NCBI GenBank assembly: GCA_949156565.1
Contig: CASCZI010000003.1
Span: 80,713-144,712, forward strand
Source of the DNA: an uncultured Alphaproteobacteria bacterium
Lineage (GTDB): Bacteria; Pseudomonadota; Alphaproteobacteria; Rs-D84
DNA length: 64,000 nucleotides
Direction: 5' to 3'
Each line of letters starts with the position of its first letter. Positions within the stretch are counted from its first letter, which is position 1. The position numbers and the translations under genes are program-made. Below the pieces are notes generated by a model. That model saw nothing but the letters and a program-made list of their open reading frames with translations, was not told the DNA's origin and ran no database searches. Positions 53,085 through 62,530 of this stretch are shown here, piece by piece.

Positions 53085-53594
53085 ATGAGATGTCCATACT
53101 GCAATTCCACTGACAGTCGCGTGACGGATTCCCGTCCCGACATCGAAGACGCGATTATTCGTCGTCGTCGGGTCTGTAATCAATGTGGTGCGAAATTTAC
53201 CACCGTTGAACGGGTTCAGATGCGTGATTTGTTAATTCGAAAAAACAGTGGTAAAATCGAACAATTTGATCGGGAAAAATTAAGACGCAGCATCAAATTG
53301 GCGTGCCGTAACCGCGAGGTTAGCGATGAACAAATCGAAAAATTAGTGACATCTATTCACCGGCGTCTGGAAACGGAAACAACCGATGATTCTGTATCCA
53401 GTGTGTTGGTCGGGCAAATGGTGTCGGATTCGTTATTGAATCTGGATCCGATTGCGTTTGTGCGATTTGTGTCGGTGTATCGGAAATTTTCCAAGATTTC
53501 AGATTTTAAAAAGATTATTAATCAAATCCCAGAGGTTGACGGTGACGCCAATTGTGTTGCCGAATGCGATCTGCCAAAAACATCTTTGTTTTAA
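53085..53594 (+). CDS. nrdR: Transcriptional repressor NrdR
   Basis: 169 residues from ATG 53085. N-terminal zinc ribbon (MRCPYCNS, then RRRRVCNQCGAKFTT) and an ATP-cone (LLIRKNSGKIEQFDREKL). It senses ATP/dATP and represses ribonucleotide reductase genes. ATG 53085 matches the invariant MRCPYC start. Followed closely by the transglycosylase gene. Confidence 0.96.
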   Translation: MRCPYCNSTDSRVTDSRPDIEDAIIRRRRVCNQCGAKFTTVERVQMRDLLIRKNSGKIEQFDREKLRRSIKLACRNREVSDEQIEKLVTSIHRRLETETTDDSVSSVLVGQMVSDSLLNLDPIAFVRFVSVYRKFSKISDFKKIINQIPEVDGDANCVAECDLPKTSLF

Positions 53595-53602
53595 TGTGTA
53601 AA

Positions 53603-55327
53603 ATGATGAAAAAATTGATTCTGTTATTTTGTGCATGCACCATAACGTATGGTGCGATTGCCGCCGATATTCCCACCGTATTAACAGATACGGACGCGGC
53701 CATTTATCGGGAAATTTTTGATTTACAATCAAATGAAAAAATAGATGCCGCCCAACGTCTGGATGACAAATTGATGGATAATTTGTTAATGGGCGAAGTA
53801 TTATATCAGCGTTATTTTTCCAAAACATATCGGACGCGGGGCCGTGAAATTGTGTCGTGGATGGAAAAATATTATAACACGCCGGGCGCGGTGCGTATGG
53901 CCAATTTGGCCAAAATTAAACAGGCGACCGTTCGCGCACCCAAATTACCCAAAACCATCAGTGGCACGTCCATCGAAACCGCGCAATCGGAAACATGGAC
54001 CGAAAAAAATTATACCGGTGATGTGGGTGATAAAATCAAAAAATTTAAAAAGGCCATCCGCACAGGCAGTACGAAAACCGCCCGGCTGATTCTTGAAGAC
54101 GGGGGATTTAAACGTCGGCTTAGCGAATCTGACTATGGGCGCTTGGCGGGGCGTTTGGCATATGTTTATTATACCAACGGTGAATTTGAATTGGCCAAAA
54201 AATGGGGATTTGTTGCGTCTGATGCGGGTTCTGAATATGGGTTATGGACGATGGGTTTGCTGTATTACAAAGAAGAAAAATATCGCGAATCGCAAAAATA
54301 TTTTGCCCAGATTCTGGATCTGGATCAAATTAATGATGCCCGCAAGACAGAGGCGGCGTTCTGGGCCGGGCGCGCGGCCGATGCGAATGATGAACGACGG
54401 GTGGCAAAAAAATTCTGGGCGATTGGCGCCGCATATCCCATGACATTTTATGGCGCATTGTCGGCCACCATGTCCGGTAATCGGCCACGTTATGAATTTT
54501 TTGATATGGAATGTACCGATGATGATCTGGATGCGATTGCCGCGACACGATATGGGAAAATTGCCTTGGGGCTGATCCAGGTGGGCCAAAAAGATCGTGC
54601 CGAAGAATATTTGAAACTGATGGTGACGTCGGGTGCGTCGGATCGGACGTTGCATGCAATAAATTCGGTGGCCACGGCATATGGTTTACCACGTGTATCG
54701 ATTCAGGTGTCGGGTGTCGTCCGGGATCGGGGATTGATGGGATTGGATGATAACATTATTTATTCGGCGCAATATCCATTGCCGGATTGGGAACCCATGG
54801 GTGGGTGGTCAATTGACCGGGCATTGTTATTGGCGATTACAAAACAAGAAAGCGGATTTAAACCCAACGCCAAATCAACCGCGGGGGCGAATGGATTGAT
54901 GCAAATCATGCCCGGTACCGCCAAGCGTGTTGCCCGTCGTTCCAAAATGAAATTTTCAGATATTGATATGTCAAAACCGGAACATAACATGTTCTTGGGG
55001 CAACAGCATATTGTGGATTTATTGGCGCACCCCAACATCAATAATAATATCATCAAAATGTTGGTTTCATATAATGCCGGCATGGGGAACATGTTGAAAT
55101 TTGAAAAAACGTTTGATACGTCGGATCCGTTGCTTTATATCGAAAGTTTCCCGGCATACGAAACACGTGGGTATATTAAACGCGTGATATCCAATTTATG
55201 GTTGTATCGGGCGCGTTTGGATCAACCGTTACGCAGTATGCGCGAATTGGCCGATGGTCAATGGCCCATGTACAACAGTGAAGATGCCTATGTCCAGCAA
55301 CAGATTGCCCATCGCATGGCAATATAA
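53603..55327 (+). CDS. Soluble lytic murein transglycosylase
   Basis: 574 residues. Signal peptide (KLILLFCACTITYGAIA), a long alpha-solenoid U/L-like region, then an SLT domain with catalytic Glu in TKQESGF (about residue 415), AGANGLMQIMPGTAK and VSYNAGMGNM. It cleaves peptidoglycan glycan strands to 1,6-anhydro products. The frame extends upstream into nrdR, but the signal peptide fixes the start at 53603 or 53606. Related to E. coli Slt70. Confidence 0.93.
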   Translation: MMKKLILLFCACTITYGAIAADIPTVLTDTDAAIYREIFDLQSNEKIDAAQRLDDKLMDNLLMGEVLYQRYFSKTYRTRGREIVSWMEKYYNTPGAVRMANLAKIKQATVRAPKLPKTISGTSIETAQSETWTEKNYTGDVGDKIKKFKKAIRTGSTKTARLILEDGGFKRRLSESDYGRLAGRLAYVYYTNGEFELAKKWGFVASDAGSEYGLWTMGLLYYKEEKYRESQKYFAQILDLDQINDARKTEAAFWAGRAADANDERRVAKKFWAIGAAYPMTFYGALSATMSGNRPRYEFFDMECTDDDLDAIAATRYGKIALGLIQVGQKDRAEEYLKLMVTSGASDRTLHAINSVATAYGLPRVSIQVSGVVRDRGLMGLDDNIIYSAQYPLPDWEPMGGWSIDRALLLAITKQESGFKPNAKSTAGANGLMQIMPGTAKRVARRSKMKFSDIDMSKPEHNMFLGQQHIVDLLAHPNINNNIIKMLVSYNAGMGNMLKFEKTFDTSDPLLYIESFPAYETRGYIKRVISNLWLYRARLDQPLRSMRELADGQWPMYNSEDAYVQQQIAHRMAI

Positions 55328-55339
55328 ATGATTCCCCCC

Positions 55340-55605
55340 AAGACCACCCCGTCGGTATCACCCCCAAAAATTTCCAATTTTTGTGGGGCCCGATTTCGCG
55401 CCCACCCCTCCACCGGAGGGGAACTTTTCTCTGTTTTTTAATTCCACGCCCCGGGCCCCACGGAAATTGTTAAATTTCCGTGGGTGGATTCTGGCGGGGG
55501 AACTTTGCAACGGCGTGGCACAAAGACAAGTTCTCCTCCCTCGAGGGAGTACCGGCATAGCCGGGGAGGTGGTCTTTTACCTGAACTCTGCACGCTGAAC
55601 ACTGA
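55340..55605. repeat. Palindromic repeat element, most complete copy
   Basis: Inverted ends AAGACCACCCC (55340-55350) and GGTGGTCTT (55568-55576). Inside, in order: CCCCCAAAAATTT/AATTTTTGTGGGG hairpin, CGATTTCGCG, CTCCACCGGAGG, CCCCACGGAAATT/AATTTCCGTGGG hairpin, palindrome CTCCCTCGAGGGAG and CCGGCATAGCCGG. The CTGAACTCTGCACGCTGAAC box follows on the right. It starts 12 nt after the transglycosylase stop. Confidence 0.85.
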
Positions 55606-55613
55606 TAGATGAT

Positions 55614-56756
55614 TTAATTATTGTAATGGAGTTTGGTGGTCCCCAGGGGCAACTGAAATGAGGTGCCTAAAGAATCGATAAAAATTGTGTCCGCGCCAAT
55701 GTAACACTCAGAAATCGATTCTGCATTGGTTTTGTCGGTGGTGGATCCCGGCGGGCACAGATTTCGTCCGTTGGCATCGCAATAATAACCCCGGCCACAG
55801 TCGCTATATTCTGCCTTACAGGAGATGGTGGTCCCAGTAAAAGAAGCGGTGTTATCCAATTCGTCGACTAAAACACTGATCTGATCGCCAGGACTTTTTT
55901 TAACCCCACTGCAAATCCAATGATCAAAAACCTTGCCGGTGGGGGTTCCCCAATTCCCCGGATAGGCCCTAATGGTACCATTGATGCACGCGGTATTATT
56001 TTGATAATTAACTGAATCAGAGTTATTGTTACCAGAATAGATTATTGTAAAATTAGATTCCCAGCATGCATACAAATTCAAAGGGTCGCTGCTGCTTACT
56101 AAGGTTTCTTTTGCATCATCATTAACTGGTTTTGTATTTTCATTGAAAAGAAGATTGTTGGTACAATTGTCGGCCGAGTTTGATAATCCTTTGTATTCCA
56201 TAAGATTACGCGTATATGTCGATGCGGGATTGAAATGGGGTTTGTCCGGCATTTTAAACACGAAATTTCCATCCTCGACCGTTAATGTCAGATTATCTTT
56301 GTCTTCGATTTTACAATTCTTGTTCGCTTGACAGAGTTGTTTGAAATGAGCACTAACGTTGGCATGAATGGTTACGGGTCTTTCTATCTTTGTACAGGCA
56401 TTTCTCCCCGAATTCAAAATAAATCCATTATTTCTGTCGCATGTGCATTGCGTTCTATCCGCTGTTAAAATGGCCCCAGGTACACATTCTTTTGCACCAT
56501 CCTTATATTCTTTGCCCAGGGGAATTTCTTTATAGCACGCATTTGCTCCGACCTCAGGTTTCGATGCATCAGAATGAGGGAAGTTGTTTGGACAAAGTGA
56601 ACAGCTGCTATTATTATAATAACATCCATTTATACTAAAACAATCATTACTGGACTCGTTATGGTTGTGGCAGTCGTTAGCAGAGGCACCAAAAGATGGT
56701 CCGTTTGCGGAAAAAGAGGAGGCCAAGAATAGTAAAAGAAAAATAAATCTTTTCAT
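55614..56756 (-). CDS. Secreted Cys-rich protein, large
   Basis: 380 residues from ATG 56756; the longer TTG frame lacks a signal peptide at its start. Signal peptide RFIFLLLFLASSFSANG. The mature protein has about 26 Cys and many Asn. Modules include CTCDRNNGFILNSGRNAC and, near the C-terminus, CGRGYYCDANGRNLCPPGS followed by ECYIGADTIF, echoing the protein at 19006. The middle resembles adhesin or beta-sandwich repeats. The ribosome site is weak. Confidence 0.7.
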   Translation of the reverse strand: MKRFIFLLLFLASSFSANGPSFGASANDCHNHNESSNDCFSINGCYYNNSSCSLCPNNFPHSDASKPEVGANACYKEIPLGKEYKDGAKECVPGAILTADRTQCTCDRNNGFILNSGRNACTKIERPVTIHANVSAHFKQLCQANKNCKIEDKDNLTLTVEDGNFVFKMPDKPHFNPASTYTRNLMEYKGLSNSADNCTNNLLFNENTKPVNDDAKETLVSSSDPLNLYACWESNFTIIYSGNNNSDSVNYQNNTACINGTIRAYPGNWGTPTGKVFDHWICSGVKKSPGDQISVLVDELDNTASFTGTTISCKAEYSDCGRGYYCDANGRNLCPPGSTTDKTNAESISECYIGADTIFIDSLGTSFQLPLGTTKLHYNN

Positions 56757-56796
56757 AATAGGGATGCTAATGAATTTTAAAGATCTGATCAATAAA

Positions 56797-56822
56797 AAAA
56801 TCCGGCATTGCCGGATTTTTAC
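56797..56822. terminator. Bidirectional intrinsic terminator
   Basis: AAAAATCCGG/CCGGATTTTT with a short loop. On the minus strand it ends the lipoprotein gene at 56825. Confidence 0.85.
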
Positions 56823-56824
56823 AC

Positions 56825-57277
56825 TTAACGTTGTTTTTGATTGGTTGATGCGGGCAAGAAATTGATTTTATACCCAAATTCATCTGTAATTTTTTTACTG
56901 AATTCCCGATTGACATTGGATTCACTGACCCGGTTAAATTCGCCATCGGACACCCCTTTGCCTTTGGCGGCATCAAATGCGGGCTTTAAAACACCATATG
57001 TTCCTCTTAAATTAACCCCCTCCCAGGCATATTGATCGCCATCCAATACACGAAAGATGATGCGTCCCACCTGTGCCGAATCGGCCGATGCGGAAATTTG
57101 TTCCAAGTTTTTTAACTGTTTATGACCGTCAACCGGACTAAACGTATAAACGGTATCTTTTAATTCGTTGATGTCGTCGTTTTCTTTGCTGCATCCGCCA
57201 AAAACCGTGGCCATCATCAAGCCCATTATTGTCGCCGGACGACCCAGATTATATTTAAATTTTTGTGTGAAACGCAT
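56825..57277 (-). CDS. Putative lipoprotein
   Basis: 150 residues. A signal peptide with basic start (KFKYNLGR), a hydrophobic core, and lipobox VFGGC suggest lipidation at Cys about 29. The mature part is soluble (DTVYTFSPVDGHKQLKN) and ends in a Gln/Lys tail. Good ribosome site AAGGGAG. No family recognised; it lies between two Cys-rich exported genes. Confidence 0.7.
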   Translation of the reverse strand: MRFTQKFKYNLGRPATIMGLMMATVFGGCSKENDDINELKDTVYTFSPVDGHKQLKNLEQISASADSAQVGRIIFRVLDGDQYAWEGVNLRGTYGVLKPAFDAAKGKGVSDGEFNRVSESNVNREFSKKITDEFGYKINFLPASTNQKQR

Positions 57278-57402
57278 GATTAGACTCCCTTAGCGTTATG
57301 TTTGTTTTTTTGTTTATTTAAAGAATAACACAAATAATATCATTTTGTCAATATTTTATTAGGGGAATAAGCATAGGAAAAAATGCGGTATTTCCACGGG
57401 GC

Positions 57403-58233
57403 TTATTCCGGTATAAGTTCATTGGAACAGTTTTGGTCTTTATAACAACAATTATTTGTGTATGTAAAGGTACCGCGTTCATCTTTGATTTCGGTATTTT
57501 GGGGCATAAAGCATGTGTAAATTGTTTTATATTGTGCATCGTTATATGCGGTACTGGCCCATTTATCGGCATTGTTGTCGCCGGGAATGTTGGGGCATCG
57601 TGTACAATCGTTATATTCACCTGTTTCCGCGTTTAGTAATACGGCCCCATAATAACCATCATTACACCGAAAATATTCTTGTTTGATACATTCACATTGG
57701 GTATCATTCCATGAAACGGCAATTTCGCGTCTTTTATAATTTTTGCCGGTAACCGGGGTCCACGCAATGGTGCATGTTTGTGCGGCGTTATCCCCCGAAC
57801 ATGCCTTGATTTCAGATTCGCATGCCGCTTTTTCATCTGGGTTGCATTGGGGTTCTTTCTTGGCGCATCGGGTAAGCTTAATAACGCAACCATCAGAAAG
57901 GGTATGTGGATAACTTTCTGTAAATTCGTCATCTTGACACTTACAATCCGTGGGGATTTTATGAATATAACCAGGATTAGTTTGTGTACATATATAACAT
58001 GTATTTTCGGTGGCAAGGAGGGTCGGTCTACAGATCGGATATGTAAGATCGGGTCGGTTCATATTCCCAGTATTATTCCCGGGATTATTCCCGGGATTAT
58101 TGGTGTAATCATCACACTGAACAACGGTGCCCGCATAGGTTTGACCAATTCTATCATTATTGGTGGTTGACAACGCAATGCATGGCGTCGCCATGAAAAT
58201 GGGCATCAATGCAAAAATGAAATATTTGATCAT
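57403..58233 (-). CDS. Secreted Cys-rich protein with Asn/Gly repeat
   Basis: 276 residues from ATG 58233; signal peptide IFALMPIFMATPCIALS. A short tandem repeat NNPGNNPGNNTGN (DNA unit ATTCCCGGG ATT) follows at about residue 46. About 22 Cys occur, including TDCKCQDDE, CRCNDGYYG-type and CTRCPNIPG motifs, and CCYKDQNC at the C-terminus. The GYYG...C..CP pattern is shared with the genes at 19006 and 55614. Function unknown. Confidence 0.72.
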   Translation of the reverse strand: MIKYFIFALMPIFMATPCIALSTTNNDRIGQTYAGTVVQCDDYTNNPGNNPGNNTGNMNRPDLTYPICRPTLLATENTCYICTQTNPGYIHKIPTDCKCQDDEFTESYPHTLSDGCVIKLTRCAKKEPQCNPDEKAACESEIKACSGDNAAQTCTIAWTPVTGKNYKRREIAVSWNDTQCECIKQEYFRCNDGYYGAVLLNAETGEYNDCTRCPNIPGDNNADKWASTAYNDAQYKTIYTCFMPQNTEIKDERGTFTYTNNCCYKDQNCSNELIPE

Positions 58234-58327
58234 GATATATAAACTATAACCTAAAACCATTTGGTGATGCAAGTGCTTTAAAAAAAGTATTTCAAATCAT
58301 TGGACCGGTATGGTACCATGGCGGGCA

Positions 58328-58951
58328 ATGAAAGAAAACCCAGATTTTTCATTGGAATCGCAATATGCGGGGATGATTGTGGCCGGTTGTGACGAAGCGG
58401 GGCGTGGACCATTGTGTGGACCGGTGGTTGCGGCCGCGGTTATTTTGCCGGACCGCGTTATGGACATTCCGGTTATTATTCGTGATTCTAAGCAGATGTC
58501 CCAAACGGCCCGTGCGACGGCGCGGGAATGGATATGTACCCATGCCGATTGGGCCGTTGGGATATGTTCACCGGCCGAAATCGACGAATTAAATATTCTC
58601 TGGGCGTCGATGCGGGCGATGGAACGGGCGGTATCTGCATTAAAGACGCGGCCCGACATCACATTGGTTGATGGAAATCGCGTTCCGGGGGGATTTAACG
58701 GATGTGCGGTGGTTCATGGTGACGCGCGTTCTTTATCCATTGCGGCGGCATCCATTATTGCCAAGGAAACGCGTGATGATATCATGTGCGATCTGGCACG
58801 GAAATATCCCATGTATGGATGGGAAAAAAACGCGGGATACCCGACCGCGGCCCATTTGGCGGCAATTGAAAAATTTGGAATCAATGAACACTATCGGCGG
58901 TCATTTGGCCCCGTTAAGAAAAGGATAGAAAATGAAACTGCGTACGATTGA
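58328..58951 (+). CDS. rnhB: Ribonuclease HII
   Basis: 207 residues from ATG 58328 (ATG 58310 is a possible start six codons earlier). Active-site motif AGCDEAGRGPLCGPVVAAAV, then RDSKQMS, LVDGN and AASIIAKETRDD. It removes RNA from RNA-DNA hybrids, including misincorporated ribonucleotides. It overlaps pgk by 20 nt. Confidence 0.95.
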   Translation: MKENPDFSLESQYAGMIVAGCDEAGRGPLCGPVVAAAVILPDRVMDIPVIIRDSKQMSQTARATAREWICTHADWAVGICSPAEIDELNILWASMRAMERAVSALKTRPDITLVDGNRVPGGFNGCAVVHGDARSLSIAAASIIAKETRDDIMCDLARKYPMYGWEKNAGYPTAAHLAAIEKFGINEHYRRSFGPVKKRIENETAYD

Positions 58952-60101
58952 TAACATAGATGTTCGTGGCAAGTATGTGTTGTTGCGTGATGATTTTAAT
59001 GTTCAAATTGTTGATGGAAAAATTACCGATGCCTTTCGCATTGATCAGAGTCGCCCCACAATCGAACGTTTACGGGCGGGCGGGGCACGCGTGGTTATTG
59101 TTTCGCATTTGGGCCGGCCCAAGGGGACACGTAACATGGAATATTCGATGACATTGGTTGCCCAATATTTGGGAATACCGCTGATTCCGGATGCGCTGGC
59201 GCGGGATTTTATGCCCACAATGCAAGATGGGGATGTGGTGTTGTTGGAAAACGTGCGATTTTATCCGGGCGAAGAATCAAATGATCCGGAATTCGCGGCG
59301 CAATTAGCTAATGGATTTGATATGTATGTCAATGATGCGTTTGCCGTATCGCATCGTGCCCATGCCAGTACGGTCGGCGTTGCCAAAATATTACCATCAT
59401 ATGCGGGGGATTTGTTGGCATCGGAAATACGCAACCTGGACGCGGTGATGGAAAATCCACGTCGGCCATTATTATCCATTATCGCCGGCAGCAAGGTGTC
59501 AACCAAGATTGGTGTATTAAAGGCATTGGCCAAATTATCTGATGCGATGATTATTGGTGGGGCATTGGGCACGACGTTTAACTATGCCTTGGGGGACAAT
59601 GTGGGAAATTCGTTATACGAATCGGATCAGAAACAAACCGCATTGGACATTTTGGCATTTGCCCGGGAAAATAATTGCAATGTGTTATTGCCCTTGGACA
59701 AGGGGGTCGCCAAAGAATTTCGTCGTGATGCCGAACGTGTTAACAAGCATTTTGACCAAATCGAATCGGATGATGTTATTATGGATGCGGGTATTGAAAC
59801 AACGGCACGGAATGTGGCCGCCGTTGATGATGCCGCCACGGTCATTTGGAATGGTACGGTTGGAATGGCCGAATGGATGCCCACGTGGAGTTATGGGACA
59901 TTCACATTGGCACATGCGATTGCGAATCGGACACGTGATGGGAAATTGCAAAGCATTGTTGGTGGTGGCGATACCGTTGCCGCATTAGAAGCGTCGGGGA
60001 CCAAATCGGATATATCATATGTGTCGACCGGTGGCGGGGCATTTCTTGAATATGTTGAAGGTCGTGTTTTACCCGGCATAGATATTTTGGCCGATCGTTA
60101 A
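58932..60101 (+). CDS. pgk: Phosphoglycerate kinase
   Basis: 389 residues. LLRDDFNVQI, the SHLGRPKG motif, LLENVRFYPGEE, DAFAVSHRAHAS and the C-terminal GGGDTVAALE are in place. The GGGMANTF-type loop reads GGALGTTFNYA. It makes ATP from 1,3-bisphosphoglycerate in glycolysis. The start ATG lies inside rnhB with ribosome site AAAGGA, so the two are coupled. Confidence 0.97.
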   Translation: MKLRTIDNIDVRGKYVLLRDDFNVQIVDGKITDAFRIDQSRPTIERLRAGGARVVIVSHLGRPKGTRNMEYSMTLVAQYLGIPLIPDALARDFMPTMQDGDVVLLENVRFYPGEESNDPEFAAQLANGFDMYVNDAFAVSHRAHASTVGVAKILPSYAGDLLASEIRNLDAVMENPRRPLLSIIAGSKVSTKIGVLKALAKLSDAMIIGGALGTTFNYALGDNVGNSLYESDQKQTALDILAFARENNCNVLLPLDKGVAKEFRRDAERVNKHFDQIESDDVIMDAGIETTARNVAAVDDAATVIWNGTVGMAEWMPTWSYGTFTLAHAIANRTRDGKLQSIVGGGDTVAALEASGTKSDISYVSTGGGAFLEYVEGRVLPGIDILADR

Positions 60102-60123
60102 TTTGATCTTGGTATCTAGACAT

Positions 60124-60163
60124 TGCGCGTTATGGATTTATTAAATCTAGGCGCGCATTTTTA
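60124..60163 (+). terminator. Intrinsic terminator of pgk
   Basis: TGCGCG/CGCGCA with an inner GATTT/AAATC pair and a following T5. Confidence 0.8.
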
Positions 60164-60253
60164 TATTAAAAAAATTTGCGTTTTTTCAAATTTTGTTTAT
60201 GAATACAATCCTACGGTTAAAGTACTTTTTGATAAAAAGTAAGAGGGGAGAGA

Positions 60254-61798
60254 ATGAAAGCCATATTCAGGCTGTGCGTCGGCACGGTCATGATGTTTTA
60301 TGCGGCATATGCACATGCCGCAGATGCCAATATCATTGCCACAAAAGCCGATGATTATGCCAACCTTGCTGCAAATACACGTATTCCTAAAAATGAAAAA
60401 TTGGATTATAGACAAATTGAGATTAAACGTAGTTTATATCTGGAAAATAATGGATATGTCACAGGTGATATTTTTGTTTCCAATGGCAGTCATTTGGTCA
60501 TTCAAAATTCTGGATTAATTACCGGAACGATTCATTTGGCAGATAACGCGTATATGACCCAATTGGTCACGGGGCCATCGGATTTGACCAATCTGCGGTG
60601 TGGGCAAAGATGCACATTATTGGTGCGTGGGGCATCGGACGTACGTATCTCTGATATTATGGCGATTGGGGCGGCCGCCGACAAAATTATTTTAATGGAT
60701 GCCCATGTGATCTTAGATGTGCCGGTTGATGCCAATCGGCGTCCTATTGAAACCGCCGGCGAAGTGATTTTTGCATTAGATGGCAGTATTGATATCAAAG
60801 ATGGGCAAACGATTTTATCAGGGGTGAATTTTGGCGGTGACGCGATTATCAGCGATCCCAACAGCGACGGCAGTTATACCGTAACGGTAAAGGGCGACGT
60901 CGTGGGCACGGATTACAATGGCATTATTGATTATGCGCGCGTCATTACCCCACAGGAAGCAGAACTGATCACAATTTTAATGAATGCATATCCGGATGAT
61001 AAATTGCCTGGTGCCATTATGGCGGCCCGTTCGAATGCCCAGATTCGCGATATTTTGGACAATTCGGTTCATATTCATCCCATTAAATTAATGAACGTGC
61101 CGCGGACATTGGATATGTTTGAAATGAATATGCCGACAACATGGGATACCGTGGTTGGGATTGCGCCGTTTTCGATTTTTGGATCTGATATGGATATTTA
61201 TGGGGGGCGAATGCATTCCGGGTTGTCAATGGGACCGGTGTATCTGGGAATGGCCGGTTATTACGGCGTATTTGGATACGAAGATCAGATTAATAAATTC
61301 GATGGCATGGTATATGGTGCCAATTTACGTGCAGGATTAAACATGGGATATGTTTGGTTTGATGCGGTTGGGGGAATGTCAATAACCGATTTTGATGTGG
61401 GGCCTGTGATTGACGGTGATGAAATTTCATATGATCCGCGTGGACAAAGTATATATGGGCGTGGGGATATCGGCACCCGTTTTATGATTGGACGTGATTT
61501 TTCCATTATGCCTTTTGTTGGGATCGGGACACATTGGTCAAAGATATTAGATAATTCAGACAGTGATTTGTTTGGCCGTGTCGGGGCGCAATTGGGATAT
61601 GTCTATCATGGTGATGGAATGAATTACAGCTATAGTATGCGCGGTGCATATGGGACCAATAATGCCATCGATGCGGCATTGGATATTTCGATATTGTCGG
61701 TCGAAGATGGGGCCGGTGGCGGTGTGGCATTGGGGGTGCATCATGATGATTGGGATACATCCTATTTATTCAAGATTCATTTCCATATGCAATTTTAA
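60254..61798 (+). CDS. Autotransporter-like outer-membrane protein
   Basis: 514 residues. Signal peptide (FRLCVGTVMMFYAAYAHA), then residues about 45-240 with repeating short strands (GYVTGDIFVSNGS, GLITGTIHLAD) suggesting a beta-helix. A C-terminal barrel of about 240 residues ends in Phe (FHMQF). The layout is that of a small type V autotransporter with a short passenger. Ribosome site AGAGGGGAGA. Substrate or adhesion role unknown. Confidence 0.82.
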   Translation: MKAIFRLCVGTVMMFYAAYAHAADANIIATKADDYANLAANTRIPKNEKLDYRQIEIKRSLYLENNGYVTGDIFVSNGSHLVIQNSGLITGTIHLADNAYMTQLVTGPSDLTNLRCGQRCTLLVRGASDVRISDIMAIGAAADKIILMDAHVILDVPVDANRRPIETAGEVIFALDGSIDIKDGQTILSGVNFGGDAIISDPNSDGSYTVTVKGDVVGTDYNGIIDYARVITPQEAELITILMNAYPDDKLPGAIMAARSNAQIRDILDNSVHIHPIKLMNVPRTLDMFEMNMPTTWDTVVGIAPFSIFGSDMDIYGGRMHSGLSMGPVYLGMAGYYGVFGYEDQINKFDGMVYGANLRAGLNMGYVWFDAVGGMSITDFDVGPVIDGDEISYDPRGQSIYGRGDIGTRFMIGRDFSIMPFVGIGTHWSKILDNSDSDLFGRVGAQLGYVYHGDGMNYSYSMRGAYGTNNAIDAALDISILSVEDGAGGGVALGVHHDDWDTSYLFKIHFHMQF

Positions 61799-61815
61799 TC
61801 CCGGAAATATACACA

Positions 61816-61853
61816 TGACAACCCTTGTATTATATCAAGGGTTGTCATTATAT
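61816..61853 (+). terminator. Hairpin terminator
   Basis: TGACAACCCTTG/CAAGGGTTGTCA, a 12-bp perfect stem with an 8-nt loop, followed by TTATATAT. It ends the autotransporter gene. Confidence 0.7.
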
Positions 61854-61931
61854 ATGACATATATCATAAATTCGCGAATCGGATTTTTGTGTGGTATAGT
61901 TTCATATAAAATGAATAAAAAGGGTTAAATA

Positions 61932-62513
61932 ATGTCTTTAATACCAATGGTTATCGAAGAATCCCCGCGCGGCGAACGGTCGTTTGATATTTATTCACGA
62001 TTGCTGCGTGATCGGATTATTATGTTACAGGGTGAAATTAACGAAACAATGGCCAATACCATTATCGCCCAGATGTTGTTTTTGGAATCGGAAAATCCAA
62101 ATGCCGATATTTCACTTTATATCCAAAGTCCTGGCGGCGGCGTCTATGCCGGTTTGGCGATTTTGGATACGATGCAATATATCAAGCCAAACGTCGCAAC
62201 CATCGGTATGGGAATGGTGGCGTCGATGGCATCGATCCTCTTGGCGGCCGGGGAAAAAGGAAAACGCAGCGTCTTGCCCAATACGCGTGTCATGATCCAT
62301 CAACCCCATGGTGGTGCCCAGGGCCAGGTGACCGATATCGAAATTATCGCGCGTGAGTACCAGGAATTAAAACAACGGGGGGCGAAATTGTTGGCGGATT
62401 TCAGTGGCCAGCCGGTTGAAAAATTAATAATCGATATGGAACGCGACAATTACATGACCGCACCCCAGGCCAAGGAATATGGTCTGGTGGATAATATTTT
62501 GCAAAGAAAATAA
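61932..62513 (+). CDS. clpP: ATP-dependent Clp protease proteolytic subunit
   Basis: 193 residues. Catalytic Ser in [10 protein letters not shown] (about residue 97), His in [11 protein letters not shown] (about 122) and Asp in the following acidic segment. The Ser loop reads [10 protein letters not shown] instead of the usual GQAASM. It forms the tetradecamer degraded-protein chamber. 17 nt upstream of clpX. Confidence 0.96.
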   Translation: MSLIPMVIEESPRGERSFDIYSRLLRDRIIMLQGEINETMANTIIAQMLFLESENPNADISLYIQSPGGGVYAGLAILDTMQYIKPNVATIGMGMVASMASILLAAGEKGKRSVLPNTRVMIHQPHGGAQGQVTDIEIIAREYQELKQRGAKLLADFSGQPVEKLIIDMERDNYMTAPQAKEYGLVDNILQRK

Positions 62514-62530
62514 ATTTCGGGGGATTCGGC

